From positions 1 to 24,523 of the forward strand of contig CAMLDT010000026.1 of assembly GCA_946479075.1 (NCBI GenBank): a stretch of 24,523 nucleotides of DNA, in the 5' to 3' direction. This stretch comes from an uncultured Polaromonas sp. Lineage in GTDB: Bacteria > Pseudomonadota > Gammaproteobacteria > Burkholderiales > Burkholderiaceae. The translations under genes were made by a program, and so were the position numbers. This document shows, one piece after another, positions 1 through 7,928 of the stretch (positions within the stretch are counted from its first letter, which is position 1; each line of letters begins with the position of its first letter). A model generated the notes under the pieces. It was not told the origin of the DNA. It did not search any database and saw only the letters and a program-made list of their open reading frames with translations.

Positions 1-1127
1 GAGGTGCGGCCCAGCAATTCCTCGCGGGTGAAACCCTGCACCGAATCCTCGACCGCATTGACGGCCAGAAAGGTGCCGTCCGACACCTGCGTGATGGTCA
101 TGTTGATCGGGCTGAAATCAAAGGCTTTTGAAAACAGCTCGGCCGATTGCCGTGCCGCCTGGCGCGCCTCGGTTTCAGCGGTGGCATCGGTGATGGTGGA
201 GACCACGATGCGCGCATGCCCCTTGCCTTCGATTTCGGTGGACAGCAGCACGTGCAGCCGCCGGCCGTCCCTGGTGCGCCCTTCCAGCGGCAGGTTCATG
301 GCCCGCCCGGCGGCGGCCATGTGGCGCTGGAAAGCCTTGCGGTCTTCAGTGTTGCGCCACAGGCATTCATCGGTGCGACCGAGGATTTCCTCGCGGCTGT
401 AGCCGTACAGGCGCTCGAAGGCCGGGTTGATGTCAAGCACCGTCATGTCTTCCAGCGACTGCACGATGATGGCCGCCGGGCTGTTTCGGAAGATGCGGCT
501 GAAGCGGTCCTCGCTCAGGCGCAGGCGGTCTTCAGCTTCCTCGCGGCGCCGCAGTTCGGCGTGTTGTTCGCGCAGTGCCCGCAGCACCACCTGGCGGCTG
601 GTGTAAACGCTCACCGCAATGCCGGTCAGCAGCAACACCGTCACGGCCCAGAAACGAAGGTTGACCTTGAAGTCGGGTGTGACCAGCAGCCCTGAAAGTT
701 CAGCCAAGCACAGCAGGCCAAGCGCTGTGGCACTCAGGCCCACAGCGACAATGAGCGACTTTTTTCCCTGGGTCATGCCCGCGGCAACCACGGCTCCCAC
801 AAAACCGAGCAGCAGTGCGCTGCGTGCCGAACCATAGGCCACGATGCCGGCCGTGGACAGGCCGATCAGCGAAAAAACCAGCAGGTGGCTGGTCCACCAG
901 TAGTGGCCTTTTTGCAGCAGCCAGTACCCCACACCGGTCAGGACCAGGGCCATGCCGACCACCCCCAGTTGCACCGGACCGCTGTGCTGCGCGAGGGACA
1001 GCAGCATGACCAGCGGCAGGCCGACCAGCAACATCAGCAGCAGGGAACGCAGGCCGCGTGAGTAACGCTTTTCTATCAGTTCCGCGGCGAGAAGTCGCGT
1101 TGATTCGGGAGGGGTCGTATCAGGCAT
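1..1127 (-). CDS. Membrane-bound multi-PAS sensor protein (5' part, cut at window edge)
   Basis: The frame starts at an ATG (1127-1125) and stays open for 375 codons to the left edge, so the C-terminal output domain is not visible. Residues about 27-178 form six or so hydrophobic membrane segments. A charged, coiled-coil-like linker follows (about 180-205). A PAS domain covers about 206-325, with SRIFRNSPAAIIVQ, NPAFERLYGYSREEILGRT and a closing DATAETEARQ typical of PAS/PAC modules. A second PAS begins near 330 (LFSKAFDFSPINMTI, GFTREELLGRT). Proteins of this build usually end in GGDEF, GGDEF-EAL or histidine kinase domains; which one applies here cannot be told. It senses a signal at or near the inner membrane. 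No clear Shine-Dalgarno sequence precedes the ATG; instead one arm of a nested inverted repeat ends five bases upstream. It lies downstream of the sulfurtransferase gene on the same strand. Confidence 0.85.
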   Translation of the reverse strand, partial: MPDTTPPESTRLLAAELIEKRYSRGLRSLLLMLLVGLPLVMLLSLAQHSGPVQLGVVGMALVLTGVGYWLLQKGHYWWTSHLLVFSLIGLSTAGIVAYGSARSALLLGFVGAVVAAGMTQGKKSLIVAVGLSATALGLLCLAELSGLLVTPDFKVNLRFWAVTVLLLTGIAVSVYTSRQVVLRALREQHAELRRREEAEDRLRLSEDRFSRIFRNSPAAIIVQSLEDMTVLDINPAFERLYGYSREEILGRTDECLWRNTEDRKAFQRHMAAAGRAMNLPLEGRTRDGRRLHVLLSTEIEGKGHARIVVSTITDATAETEARQAARQSAELFSKAFDFSPINMTITQVSDGTFLAVNAVEDSVQGFTREELLGRT

Positions 1128-1131
1128 GGTG

Positions 1132-1196
1132 GGCTAGCGAATACTAAAGCATTGCATACCCCCTGCCTGGGGTTTCGGGGGTATTTACCGCTAGCC
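1132..1196. repeat. Nested inverted repeat between sulfurtransferase stop and PAS sensor start
   Basis: Outer arms GGCTAGCG (1132-1139) and CGCTAGCC (1189-1196) and inner arms ATACCCCC (1156-1163) and GGGGGTAT (1177-1184) are both perfect 8-bp inverted repeats. AATAC next to the left outer arm can also pair with GTATT, which overlaps the inner right arm, so two foldings compete. The right outer arm contains the TAG stop of the sulfurtransferase, and the left outer arm ends just before the sensor ATG. No U-run follows, so it is not a standard intrinsic terminator. It may act as an attenuator, an operator or an mRNA end structure. Confidence 0.6.
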
Positions 1197-2087
1197 TTGG
1201 GCGACCGGCCGGGCCGGGTCGCTGCACCAGTCGCTCCAGCTTCCCGCGTACAGGCCGCTTCGGCCCAGGCCGGCGATTTCCATGCCGATCAGGTTGGGCA
1301 GGGCGCTGACCCCGCTGCCGCAGTGGTGCACCACGCTGGCCGGGTCGCGGCCGCCCAGCAGGGCCTCGAACTCGGTCCGGAGTTCGGCGGCGGACTTGAA
1401 TTTCCCGTCCGCGCCGATGTTCTGGCTGAACGGGCGGTTCAGCGCGCCGGGGATGTGGCCGGCGACCGGGTCCAGCGGCTCGACCTTGCCGCGAAAGCGC
1501 GCGGGTGCGCGGGCGTCGATCAGGGTTTGCGCCGGGCGCCCGAGCTGGCCGGCAATCTGATCCGCGTCCACCAGGGTGGCGCGTTCGGGGCCGAGCTCGA
1601 AGTTGGACTGGAAATGCGAGGCTTCCTCGCCGCTGGCGACCGCGCCGCCGGCCGCCTGCCAGGCCTGCAGGCCGCCGTCGAGAATGGCGACGCCCTCGTG
1701 CCCGGCCCACTTGAGCATCCACCAGAGGCGGCCGCAATAATTGGCGCCATTGCGGTCATAGACCACCGCCTGCATGTTGTTGGCAAAGCCCACGCTGGAC
1801 AGCCAGGTGGCAAATTTTTCGCGGTTGGGCAGCGGGTGGCGCCCGCCCGAAGCCGGTTGGTCGGCGCCGCCGGCGGTAAGCACGCCATGGGCGCCGGGCA
1901 CGCCATGCCTGGCGCTCAGGTCGTTGTCGAGATCGGCATAAACCGCCCCCGGGATGTGGGCCTGCAGGTAGTGCGTCCGGCCGGCGTGCGGCTGCATCAG
2001 CTCAAAGCTGCAGTCAAAAATCCGCAGGGGCTGGGCGCCGGCCGTCAGGGCCTGCAACTGCGGGACGGAGATCAGGGTGGTGTACAT
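1191..2087 (-). CDS. sseA: 3-mercaptopyruvate sulfurtransferase (tandem rhodanese)
   Basis: This 298-residue protein transfers sulfur from 3-mercaptopyruvate (or thiosulfate) to thiophilic acceptors in the cytoplasm. It has two rhodanese domains: an inactive N-terminal one (about 1-145, with HIPGAVYADLD and the linker VVYDRNGANYCGRLWWML) and a catalytic C-terminal one (about 165-295). The active-site loop reads HHCGSGVSA with Cys256; the CGSGV(T/S)A form is the signature of mercaptopyruvate rather than thiosulfate sulfurtransferases. I chose the ATG at 2087 (MYTTLISVPQL), which matches how the family begins. The frame is open 21 codons further to 2150, but that part looks non-conserved. No strong Shine-Dalgarno is visible at either start. 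The stop lies in a nested inverted repeat, and the PAS sensor follows downstream. The symbol is given by family resemblance. Confidence 0.88.
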   Translation of the reverse strand: MYTTLISVPQLQALTAGAQPLRIFDCSFELMQPHAGRTHYLQAHIPGAVYADLDNDLSARHGVPGAHGVLTAGGADQPASGGRHPLPNREKFATWLSSVGFANNMQAVVYDRNGANYCGRLWWMLKWAGHEGVAILDGGLQAWQAAGGAVASGEEASHFQSNFELGPERATLVDADQIAGQLGRPAQTLIDARAPARFRGKVEPLDPVAGHIPGALNRPFSQNIGADGKFKSAAELRTEFEALLGGRDPASVVHHCGSGVSALPNLIGMEIAGLGRSGLYAGSWSDWCSDPARPVAQG

Positions 2088-2227
2088 GGCGGGGTTCTTC
2101 AGGAAAAGGTGGGCAAACGCCGGTGCGGTGCCGGCGGCAACGGGACACATGCCAAGTATGGCGCAGCGGCGGCGGCCTGCAAGGGGCCAGGCGCGCTCCG
2201 GGCGTCAGACAAGGGCGCAAAGCGCCT

Positions 2228-3157
2228 TCAATGTTCCTCGGCTGGCGAGTTGGGCGCGGCGCGGGCGCGCAGCACGGTGGCGGCAATGCCGCTGGCCATG
2301 ATCAGGGCCATGCCGGCCCAGCCGATCAGCGGCAGCCGTTCGCCGAACAGCACGATGCTGTAAATGGCGCCAAACACGATGCCGGAGTACTGCAGGTTGG
2401 CCACCAGCAGCGTGGCGCTGCGGGTTTTGGCCAGGCTGTAGGCGCGCGTCATGCACAGCTGGCCCAGCGAGGCCAGCACGCCCAGCGGCACCAGCCAGAG
2501 GGCGGGTTTCCAGTGCCATTCGGAGGTTCCGGCCACAAGCATGCCGAGGCCACCGGCCGCGGCCGAGCCCAGCGCGAAGTAAAACACCGTGCGGGTTTCC
2601 GGCTCGCCGACGCGCGCCAGTGCCATCACCTGCATGTAGGCAAAAGCCGCCAGCAGGCCTGACATCAGGCCGACCAGGCCGGCAAAAGCCTGGTTTTGTT
2701 CGATGGTTGGCCGCAGCATCATGATGACGCCGATAAAACCGGCGATCACCGTCAACACCAAAGGCCCCTGGCTCCAGCCCGCCGCCGGGGTCGCCGCGCG
2801 TTCGCCACGGGCCGGCAGCAAACCCATCAGCAGGGCGCCGCCAACGAGAAAAGCGGCAATCCAGACGCTGCTCATGTAGTTCAGTGTCATGGCGGTGGCC
2901 AGCGGCAAATGGGCGATGGCATAAAACCAGGCGCCCAGCGAGATCACCCCGACCAGGCTGCGCCACATGTGCATGCCCGGAAAACGCGTGGCCAGCCCGA
3001 TGCCGCGCGAGCGGGCCAGCGCCCACATGAACAACATGCCCAGCAGGCCGCGGTAAAACACCAGCTCGGCGCTGTTGAAGTGTTCCGAGGCAAACTTCAC
3101 GCAGACCGCCATGGAGGCGAAGAAAAAGGCCGCGGCCAGCATCCAGAGGGCTTGCAT
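2228..3157 (-). CDS. DMT-superfamily EamA-type transporter
   Basis: This 309-residue protein is very hydrophobic, with about ten membrane helices arranged as two EamA repeats of five. The first repeat shows MQALWMLAAAFFFASMAVCVKF and the segment FYRGLLGMLFMWALA; the second closes with LQYSGIVFGAIYSIVLFGERL and GMALIMASGIAATV, the usual place of the conserved P/G-E-R-L motif. The family exports amino acids, metabolites or drugs through the inner membrane; the substrate cannot be read from sequence. The ATG at 3157 is preceded by GGAC as a modest ribosome site. It is probably co-oriented with, but not clearly cotranscribed with, the sulfurtransferase 140 bp downstream. A dispersed repeat (3176-3224) sits directly upstream of the start and so lies in its promoter or leader region. 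Confidence 0.87.
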   Translation of the reverse strand: MQALWMLAAAFFFASMAVCVKFASEHFNSAELVFYRGLLGMLFMWALARSRGIGLATRFPGMHMWRSLVGVISLGAWFYAIAHLPLATAMTLNYMSSVWIAAFLVGGALLMGLLPARGERAATPAAGWSQGPLVLTVIAGFIGVIMMLRPTIEQNQAFAGLVGLMSGLLAAFAYMQVMALARVGEPETRTVFYFALGSAAAGGLGMLVAGTSEWHWKPALWLVPLGVLASLGQLCMTRAYSLAKTRSATLLVANLQYSGIVFGAIYSIVLFGERLPLIGWAGMALIMASGIAATVLRARAAPNSPAEEH

Positions 3158-3175
3158 GGAGGTCCGGTTTTATAA

Positions 3176-3224
3176 GTAAAAAGTGGCTCTAGCCCTTGTC
3201 CGGCGGGCGCAAGCAGCTATCAAA
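3176..3224 (-). repeat. Dispersed intergenic repeat, copy A
   Basis: Read on the minus strand it begins TTTGATAGCTGCTTGCGCCC and continues to AAGGGCTAGAGCC and ACTTTTTAC. It matches copy B at 18660-18708 at 35 of the first 40 positions by eye. Copy A sits between the end of the Rieske oxygenase gene and the start of the EamA transporter gene. From memory this element recurs in intergenic regions of Comamonadaceae genomes; its function is unknown to me. Confidence 0.75.
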
Positions 3225-3228
3225 TCGG

Positions 3229-3263
3229 GAGCATCGGAGCCGGGCTGGAAAGCGCGGATGCTC
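3229..3263 (-). terminator. Possible stem-loop at the 3' end of the Rieske oxygenase gene
   Basis: GAGCATC (3229-3235) and GATGCTC (3257-3263) are a 7-bp perfect inverted repeat spaced by 21 nt. The second arm overlaps the oxygenase stop codon (3264-3262). There is no U-run, so at best it is a weak or Rho-assisted terminator or a 3' stability hairpin. Confidence 0.3.
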
Positions 3264-4380
3264 ACAGCATCTGCGTGGTTTTGCTGGCGCCCATCTCGCG
3301 CCGGTACCACTCGTGGAAATGCTGCATGCCGTCTTCCATCGGGCTCTGGTAGGGGCCGAACTCGTTGTCGCCGCGCTGCATCAGCGCCTTGCGGCCGGCG
3401 TCCATGCTGAGCGCGATCTCGTCGTCCTCGACACAGGTTTCCATGTAGGCGGCCTGCTGCGCCTCGACAAATTCGCGCTCGAAGGCGCAAATTTCCTCGG
3501 GGTAATAAAACTCCACCACATTGAGGGTCTTGTCCGGGCCTTGCGGGTGCAGGGTGCTGACGACCAGTGCATGCGGGTACCACTCGACCATCACGTTGGG
3601 GTAATAGGTCAGCCAGATCGCGCCGTATTTGGGCGGCACGCCGCCGCGGTACTGCAGCACCACGTCGTGCCACTTCTTGTAGGTGTCGGTGCCCGGCTTG
3701 CCGAGCTTGTCGGATACACCGACGGTCTGCACCGAATAATGCGGCGTCAGTTCCCAGCGCAGGTCGTCCGTCGTGACGAATCCGCCGAGACCCGGATGGT
3801 AGGGGCCGACGTGGTAGTCCTCCAGGTAGACCTCGATGAAGGTTTTCCAGTTGTAGTTGCACTCGTGGAGGTGGATGTTGTCGAGCTGGTAGCCGGAGAA
3901 GTCAAGGTCGGCCATGTGGCCCAGCGGTGCCATTTCGGCGGCAATGTCGCGGCCGTTGTTCTCGAAGACCAGGCCGTTCCAGACGCTGGTCTTGTAACGG
4001 TTCAGGTTCAGGCACGGGTCCACCTGGAAATGCGGCGCGCCGATCAGCTCGCCGGTGGTGTTGTAAGTCCAGCGGTGCAGCGGGCAGACGATGTTGCTGC
4101 CGGTGTTGCCGCGGCCCTGCAGCATGGTGGACTGGCGGTGCCGGCAGACGTTGGAGATCAGCTCAACGCCGGTGGCGTTGCGCACCAGGGCCCGGCCGCC
4201 CAGTTCCTGCGGCAGGGCGTAATAGTCGCCCAGATTCGGGACGGCCAGCTCGTGACCCACGTAGCGCGGGCCGCGCGCAAACAGCTTTTGCTGCTCGCGC
4301 TGGTACAGGCCGGCATCAAAATAGCTGGAAACGGGGAGCTGGCTGGTGGCCTGCAGCAGGCGAAGGCTTAGATCGGACAT
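3262..4380 (-). CDS. Rieske [2Fe-2S] aromatic ring-hydroxylating oxygenase, alpha-subunit family
   Basis: This 372-residue protein has an N-terminal Rieske domain with ligands Cys79-x-His81 and Cys99-Pro-Leu-His102 (CRHR and CPLH motifs). A mononuclear-iron catalytic domain follows, with EDYHVGPYHP supplying His190 and His195 in the HX4H spacing; a C-terminal acidic segment (CVEDDEIALSMDAG) is the likely place of the carboxylate ligand. The family hydroxylates or demethylates aromatic or quaternary ammonium substrates using electrons from a reductase. No reductase, ferredoxin or beta subunit is encoded nearby, so the partner and substrate are unknown. The ATG at 4380 (MSDLSLRLLQ) is chosen because the open frame beyond it runs antisense across xseB. 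It is divergent from xseB across 228 bp. Confidence 0.88.
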   Translation of the reverse strand: MSDLSLRLLQATSQLPVSSYFDAGLYQREQQKLFARGPRYVGHELAVPNLGDYYALPQELGGRALVRNATGVELISNVCRHRQSTMLQGRGNTGSNIVCPLHRWTYNTTGELIGAPHFQVDPCLNLNRYKTSVWNGLVFENNGRDIAAEMAPLGHMADLDFSGYQLDNIHLHECNYNWKTFIEVYLEDYHVGPYHPGLGGFVTTDDLRWELTPHYSVQTVGVSDKLGKPGTDTYKKWHDVVLQYRGGVPPKYGAIWLTYYPNVMVEWYPHALVVSTLHPQGPDKTLNVVEFYYPEEICAFEREFVEAQQAAYMETCVEDDEIALSMDAGRKALMQRGDNEFGPYQSPMEDGMQHFHEWYRREMGASKTTQML

Positions 4381-4608
4381 GCATTTGCCGGAACAGGCAA
4401 TCCCGGGGGTAGATGGACACGCGGGCAGCCTGCCACCAGGGCGCGCTGCAAGGTCGGAACCAGCTGGCATTGTACCGTGTGACCCCTCAAGGCGGCGGTT
4501 CGCACTGCACATGGCAACCCCGAAAGCAGGGGGCTTCCGCAGGCGCCAGGCCCTCGGGCCGGCAGGGGCCGCGCAACGGCCTAAAATCAGTGCATCCCCG
4601 AAATCACC
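4381..4608. promoter_or_regulatory. Divergent upstream region of Rieske gene and xseB
   Basis: The 228-bp gap must hold promoters for both directions. Toward xseB there is a -10-like TAAAAT at 4582-4587, about 20 nt before the ATG, with no convincing -35. Toward the oxygenase, TACAAT reads on the minus strand at 4474-4469, again with a weak -35. No protein-coding gene or strong palindrome is visible. Both promoter calls are inference from hexamer likeness only. Confidence 0.3.
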
Positions 4609-4848
4609 ATGGCCAAAACTCCTGCCCCTCCCACCCCCGCCCAACCCGCCAGCTACGAAGCTGCGCTGGAAGAGCTTGAAACCCTGGTGGCCCGCCTTGA
4701 ATCCGGCCAGCTGCCGCTTGACCAGTTGCTCACGGGTTATCAGCGCGGTGCCGAACTGCTCAAGTTTTGCCGCGGCAAACTGGAGGCCGTGGAAAACCAG
4801 ATCAAGGTGCTGGAGGGCGACGAGCTCAAACCCTGGAACCAAGAGTAG
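4609..4848 (+). CDS. xseB: Exodeoxyribonuclease VII small subunit
   Basis: This 79-residue protein is the small subunit of exonuclease VII, which with several copies bound to XseA degrades single-stranded DNA from either end. The sequence has the family core [27 protein letters not shown], given here only as the landmarks YEAALEELE and LESGQLPL, followed by [19 protein letters not shown]; these form the helical hairpin of the family. The N-terminal 14 residues are Pro/Ala-rich. Length is normal for the family (about 70-90). It is the first gene of the xseB-ispA-dxs operon, an arrangement widespread in proteobacteria, and ends 4 nt before the ispA start. Confidence 0.95.
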   Translation: MAKTPAPPTPAQPASYEAALEELETLVARLESGQLPLDQLLTGYQRGAELLKFCRGKLEAVENQIKVLEGDELKPWNQE

Positions 4849-4852
4849 CCCA

Positions 4853-5764
4853 TTGACTGTGCATCCGCCTTTTGACCTGGACGCCTGGAGCGCCCGCCAG
4901 CTAGCCACTGTTGAACAGGCCCTGCGTCGCTGGGTCGCCCCACCCGAGCCACGGCCCGCGCCTGCCGGGCTTGGCGATGCCATGCGGTATGCGGTGCTGG
5001 ACGGCGGAAAGCGCCTGCGTCCGCTGCTCGTCATGGCCGCCTGCGAGGCCGTGGAGGGCAGCCCGGAAGCGGCCCTGCGCGTGGCCTGCGCGGTGGAGTT
5101 GATCCACGCCTATTCGCTGGTGCACGATGACATGCCCTGCATGGACAACGACGTGTTGCGCCGCGGTAAGCCGACGGTGCATGTCAAATTCGGCGAAGCC
5201 CAGGCCCTGCTGGCCGGTGACGCGCTTCAGGCCCTGGCCTTCGAGTTGCTGACGCCGCAAGACGGTTCGGTGGACGCCGCAACGCAGGCGGTGCTCTGCC
5301 GCATGCTGGCGCAGGCGGCGGGTTACCAGGGCATGGCGGGCGGCCAGGCGATCGACCTTGCCAGTGTCGGCAAGGCCCTGTCTTCGGAGCAGCTGCACGA
5401 CATGCATCGCCTGAAAACCGGCGCCTTGCTGCAGGCCAGCGTGATGATGGGCGCGGCCTGCGGGGCCACCGCACCGCTTGCCGGAAATGCCCTGCGCGAC
5501 TACGGTGCAGCGGTGGGGCTGGCGTTCCAGGTGGTGGACGACATCCTGGACGTGACGGCCGATTCCGCCACGCTGGGCAAGACGGCCGGCAAGGATGCGG
5601 CCCAGGACAAACCGACCTTTGTTTCGTTGATGGGGCTGCCCGCCTCACGCAACTACGCGCAGGAATTGCTTTCCCAGGCTCACCACAGCCTCAAGGCCAG
5701 CGGGCTCAGGCACACGGACGCGCTCAGCGCGCTGGCTGACATGCTGGTGAACCGCAGCACCTGA
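4853..5764 (+). CDS. ispA: (2E,6E)-farnesyl diphosphate synthase
   Basis: This 303-residue prenyltransferase condenses dimethylallyl or geranyl diphosphate with isopentenyl diphosphate to make C15 farnesyl diphosphate, the precursor of ubiquinone side chains and undecaprenyl phosphate. The key motifs are GGKRLRP (51-57), the first aspartate-rich motif DDMPCMD (92-98) with its following RRGKPT, and the second motif DDILD (229-233) after FQVV. The insertion of two residues in the first motif is typical of bacterial short-chain enzymes. I place the start at TTG 4853 because AAGAG lies seven bases upstream; GTG 4859 is in frame and also possible. No ATG is available near here. The spacing of 4 nt after xseB indicates cotranscription and translational coupling. 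Confidence 0.92.
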   Translation: MTVHPPFDLDAWSARQLATVEQALRRWVAPPEPRPAPAGLGDAMRYAVLDGGKRLRPLLVMAACEAVEGSPEAALRVACAVELIHAYSLVHDDMPCMDNDVLRRGKPTVHVKFGEAQALLAGDALQALAFELLTPQDGSVDAATQAVLCRMLAQAAGYQGMAGGQAIDLASVGKALSSEQLHDMHRLKTGALLQASVMMGAACGATAPLAGNALRDYGAAVGLAFQVVDDILDVTADSATLGKTAGKDAAQDKPTFVSLMGLPASRNYAQELLSQAHHSLKASGLRHTDALSALADMLVNRST

Positions 5765-5816
5765 GCGGACCCCAGGGACGCGGCGCATGGCGCCGGAAAT
5801 AACAAGGCACACCACG

Positions 5817-7712
5817 ATGTACCCACTGCTAGAAACCATCAACAGCCCCGCCGACCTGCGCTTGCTGCCGCGCGCCCAGCTCAAGACGCTGGCCGACGAA
5901 CTGCGCAGTTATGTGCTGCAAAGCGTCTCGCAGACGGGCGGCCACCTCAGCTCCAATCTGGGCACCGTCGAACTCACGGTGGCGCTGCATTACGTCTTCA
6001 ACACGCCGGATGACCGCCTGGTCTGGGACGTGGGTCACCAGACTTACCCGCACAAGATCCTGACCGGACGGCGCGACCGCATGAACAGCCTGCGCCAGCT
6101 CGGCGGGCTCAGCGGATTTCCGCGCCGTGATGAAAGCGAGTACGACACCTTTGGCACGGCGCACTCATCGACCTCGATCTCTGCCGCGCTCGGCATGGCC
6201 ATGGCCGCGAAGCAAAAGGGTGAAGACCGCCATGCCGTTGCCATCATCGGCGACGGCGCCATGAGCGCGGGCATGGCTTTCGAGGCACTCAACAATGCCG
6301 GCGTGTGCGACTGCAAGCTGCTGGTGGTGCTCAATGACAACGACATGAGCATCAGCCCGCCGGTGGGCGCGCTGAACCGTTACCTGGCGCAGCTCATGAG
6401 CGGGCAGTTTTATGCGTCGGCCAAAAATGTCGGCAAGCAGGTCCTCAAGGTGGCGCCGCCGCTGTTCGAGCTGGCCAAGCGGCTGGAAACGCATGCCAAG
6501 GGCATGGTGGTTCCCGCCACCCTGTTCGAAAATTTCGGCTTCAACTACATCGGGCCCATCGACGGTCATGACCTGGAATCCCTGATCCCGACGCTGGAAA
6601 ACATCAAGCACCTGTCGGGGCCGCAGTTTTTGCACGTGGTCACCAAAAAAGGCCAGGGTTACAAACTGGCCGAGGCCGACCCGGTGGCCTACCACGGTCC
6701 CGGCAAGTTCGATCCTGCGCTCGGGCTGCAAAAGCCGGCAGCACCGGCCAGGCAGACCTTCACCCAGGTGTTCGGCCACTGGCTGTGCGACATGGCGGAA
6801 AAAGACAGCCGGCTGGTGGGCATCACGCCCGCCATGCGTGAAGGCTCCGGCATGGTCGAATTCCACCAGCGTTTTCCCGAGCGTTATTACGACGTGGGCA
6901 TTGCCGAGCAGCACGCGGTGACGTTTGCAGCCGGCATGGCCTGTGAAGGGCTCAAGCCGGTCGTCGCGATTTATTCGACCTTCCTGCAGCGCGGCTACGA
7001 CCAGCTGATCCACGACGTTGCGCTGCAAAACCTGCCGGTGGTGTTCGCGCTGGACCGCGCCGGGCTGGTCGGCGCGGATGGCGCCACCCATGCCGGGGCC
7101 TATGACATCGCCTACCTGCGCTGCATCCCGCACATGAGCGTGGCCTGTCCGGCCGACGAAAACGAGTGCCGCATGCTGCTCAGCAGCGCCTATGAACAAA
7201 ACCACCCCGTGGCTGTGCGTTATCCGCGCGGTGCCGGCGCAGGCGTGGCAACCCAGCCCCATCTTGACGCCTTGCCCTTCGGCAAGGGCGAGATCCGCGT
7301 CCAGGGCAAGACTGTTGCCATCCTGGCCTTCGGCACGCTCTTGTATCCGGCACTGCAGGCCGCGCAAAAGATGGGCGCCACCGTGGTCAACATGCGCTGG
7401 GCCAAGCCGCTGGATCTGGACCTGCTGCTGCGGGTGGCCGCCAGCCATGAAGCGCTGGTGACAATAGAGGAGGGCGCTGTCATGGGCGGCGCCGGAAGCG
7501 CAGTGGCCGAGGCGCTGGCGCAGGCCGGCATCAGCAAGCCCCTGCTGCAGCTGGGCCTTCGCGACGAGTTCACCGAACATGGGGATCCGGCCAAGCTGCT
7601 GGCTCAGCAAGGGCTGGATGCGGACGGCATCGAACAGTCCGTCAGGACGCGCTTTGCGGACCTGCTGGCGGCAGCCCGGGGTGCCAAGCCGGCGCTCAAA
7701 TCGGTCGGTTAA
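5817..7712 (+). CDS. dxs: 1-deoxy-D-xylulose-5-phosphate synthase
   Basis: This 631-residue, thiamine-diphosphate-dependent enzyme joins pyruvate and glyceraldehyde 3-phosphate to make DXP, the first step of the MEP isoprenoid pathway. Visible motifs are [16 protein letters not shown] with His43, HQTYPHK, the ThDP/Mg2+ motif from GDGAMS (145-150) to NDNDMSIS (173-180), the catalytic Glu364 in [13 protein letters not shown], and [15 protein letters not shown] in the pyrimidine domain; a transketolase C-terminal domain closes the protein. The start ATG 5817 (MYPLLETI) fits the family; an in-frame ATG at 5787 would add ten poorly conserved residues. It is 52 nt downstream of ispA, so the operon supplies both the entry and the C15 steps. 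Its stop codon lies inside a GGTTAAC tandem repeat. Confidence 0.95.
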   Translation: MYPLLETINSPADLRLLPRAQLKTLADELRSYVLQSVSQTGGHLSSNLGTVELTVALHYVFNTPDDRLVWDVGHQTYPHKILTGRRDRMNSLRQLGGLSGFPRRDESEYDTFGTAHSSTSISAALGMAMAAKQKGEDRHAVAIIGDGAMSAGMAFEALNNAGVCDCKLLVVLNDNDMSISPPVGALNRYLAQLMSGQFYASAKNVGKQVLKVAPPLFELAKRLETHAKGMVVPATLFENFGFNYIGPIDGHDLESLIPTLENIKHLSGPQFLHVVTKKGQGYKLAEADPVAYHGPGKFDPALGLQKPAAPARQTFTQVFGHWLCDMAEKDSRLVGITPAMREGSGMVEFHQRFPERYYDVGIAEQHAVTFAAGMACEGLKPVVAIYSTFLQRGYDQLIHDVALQNLPVVFALDRAGLVGADGATHAGAYDIAYLRCIPHMSVACPADENECRMLLSSAYEQNHPVAVRYPRGAGAGVATQPHLDALPFGKGEIRVQGKTVAILAFGTLLYPALQAAQKMGATVVNMRWAKPLDLDLLLRVAASHEALVTIEEGAVMGGAGSAVAEALAQAGISKPLLQLGLRDEFTEHGDPAKLLAQQGLDADGIEQSVRTRFADLLAAARGAKPALKSVG

Positions 7713-7730
7713 CGGTTAACGGTTAACGGT
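7707..7730. repeat. GGTTAAC heptamer tandem repeat over the dxs stop codon
   Basis: Three perfect copies of GGTTAAC lie at 7707-7713, 7714-7720 and 7721-7727, followed by a partial GGT. The first copy carries the dxs TAA stop (7710-7712). The heptamer period gives a TAA in all three frames across the array, so readthrough or frameshifting at the end of dxs is blocked. Each unit boundary also holds the palindrome GTTAAC. It may be a slippage-prone microsatellite. Confidence 0.85.
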
Positions 7731-7808
7731 GAAGCATCCGCCGTCGCACCGTCGCCCGGCGCCTTGTATGTGGGAAGCGCAGGTCCGGGGCGCACCGCCT
7801 CCCTGACG

Positions 7809-7852
7809 CACGGGAAAACCCGTGAGGCCGGGAGCGGCCAGGTTTTTACAAT
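7809..7852 (+). promoter_or_regulatory. Candidate operator and promoter of the first TakP-like gene
   Basis: CACGGGAAAACCCGTG (7809-7824) is a 16-bp perfect palindrome with an AAAA centre. It is followed by TTTTACAAT with a -10-like TACAAT at 7847-7852; no good -35 exists at the expected place. The palindrome would centre near -42 relative to a start predicted from this -10, the usual place of a class II activator. The same GGGAAAACCC-to-TACAAT arrangement occurs before the second paralogue. The remaining 7731-7928 sequence shows no gene. Confidence 0.4.
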
Positions 7853-7928
7853 CGCGGCAGGGACGCAGTTCCGCGCCTTGCCTTGATCCCGGGCCCGCCC
7901 TGCTGGCGTTTCCGTTTCGGAGTCCTCC

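Noticed and set aside
1152..2363. Long plus-strand open frame (403 codons) opposite the sulfurtransferase
   Set aside because: It is antisense to a clear two-domain rhodanese gene, has no recognisable motif and a composition dominated by Gly/Ala/Arg/His, as expected of a GC-rich shadow frame.
3196..4371. 391-codon plus-strand frame opposite the Rieske oxygenase
   Set aside because: The Rieske and iron-ligand motifs on the minus strand are decisive; the antisense frame is a shadow.
4381..5034. N-terminal extension of the Rieske protein to 590 residues
   Set aside because: The extension is antisense to xseB and part of ispA and shows no homology; ATG 4380 is the natural start.
6165..7610. 481-codon minus-strand frame opposite dxs
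   Set aside because: dxs motifs cover the whole region on the plus strand; the antisense product shows no known fold or start signal.
7707..7730. CRISPR-like or att-type repeat
   Set aside because: The unit is seven bases with no spacers, and no integrase or cas gene is near; it is a simple tandem repeat.
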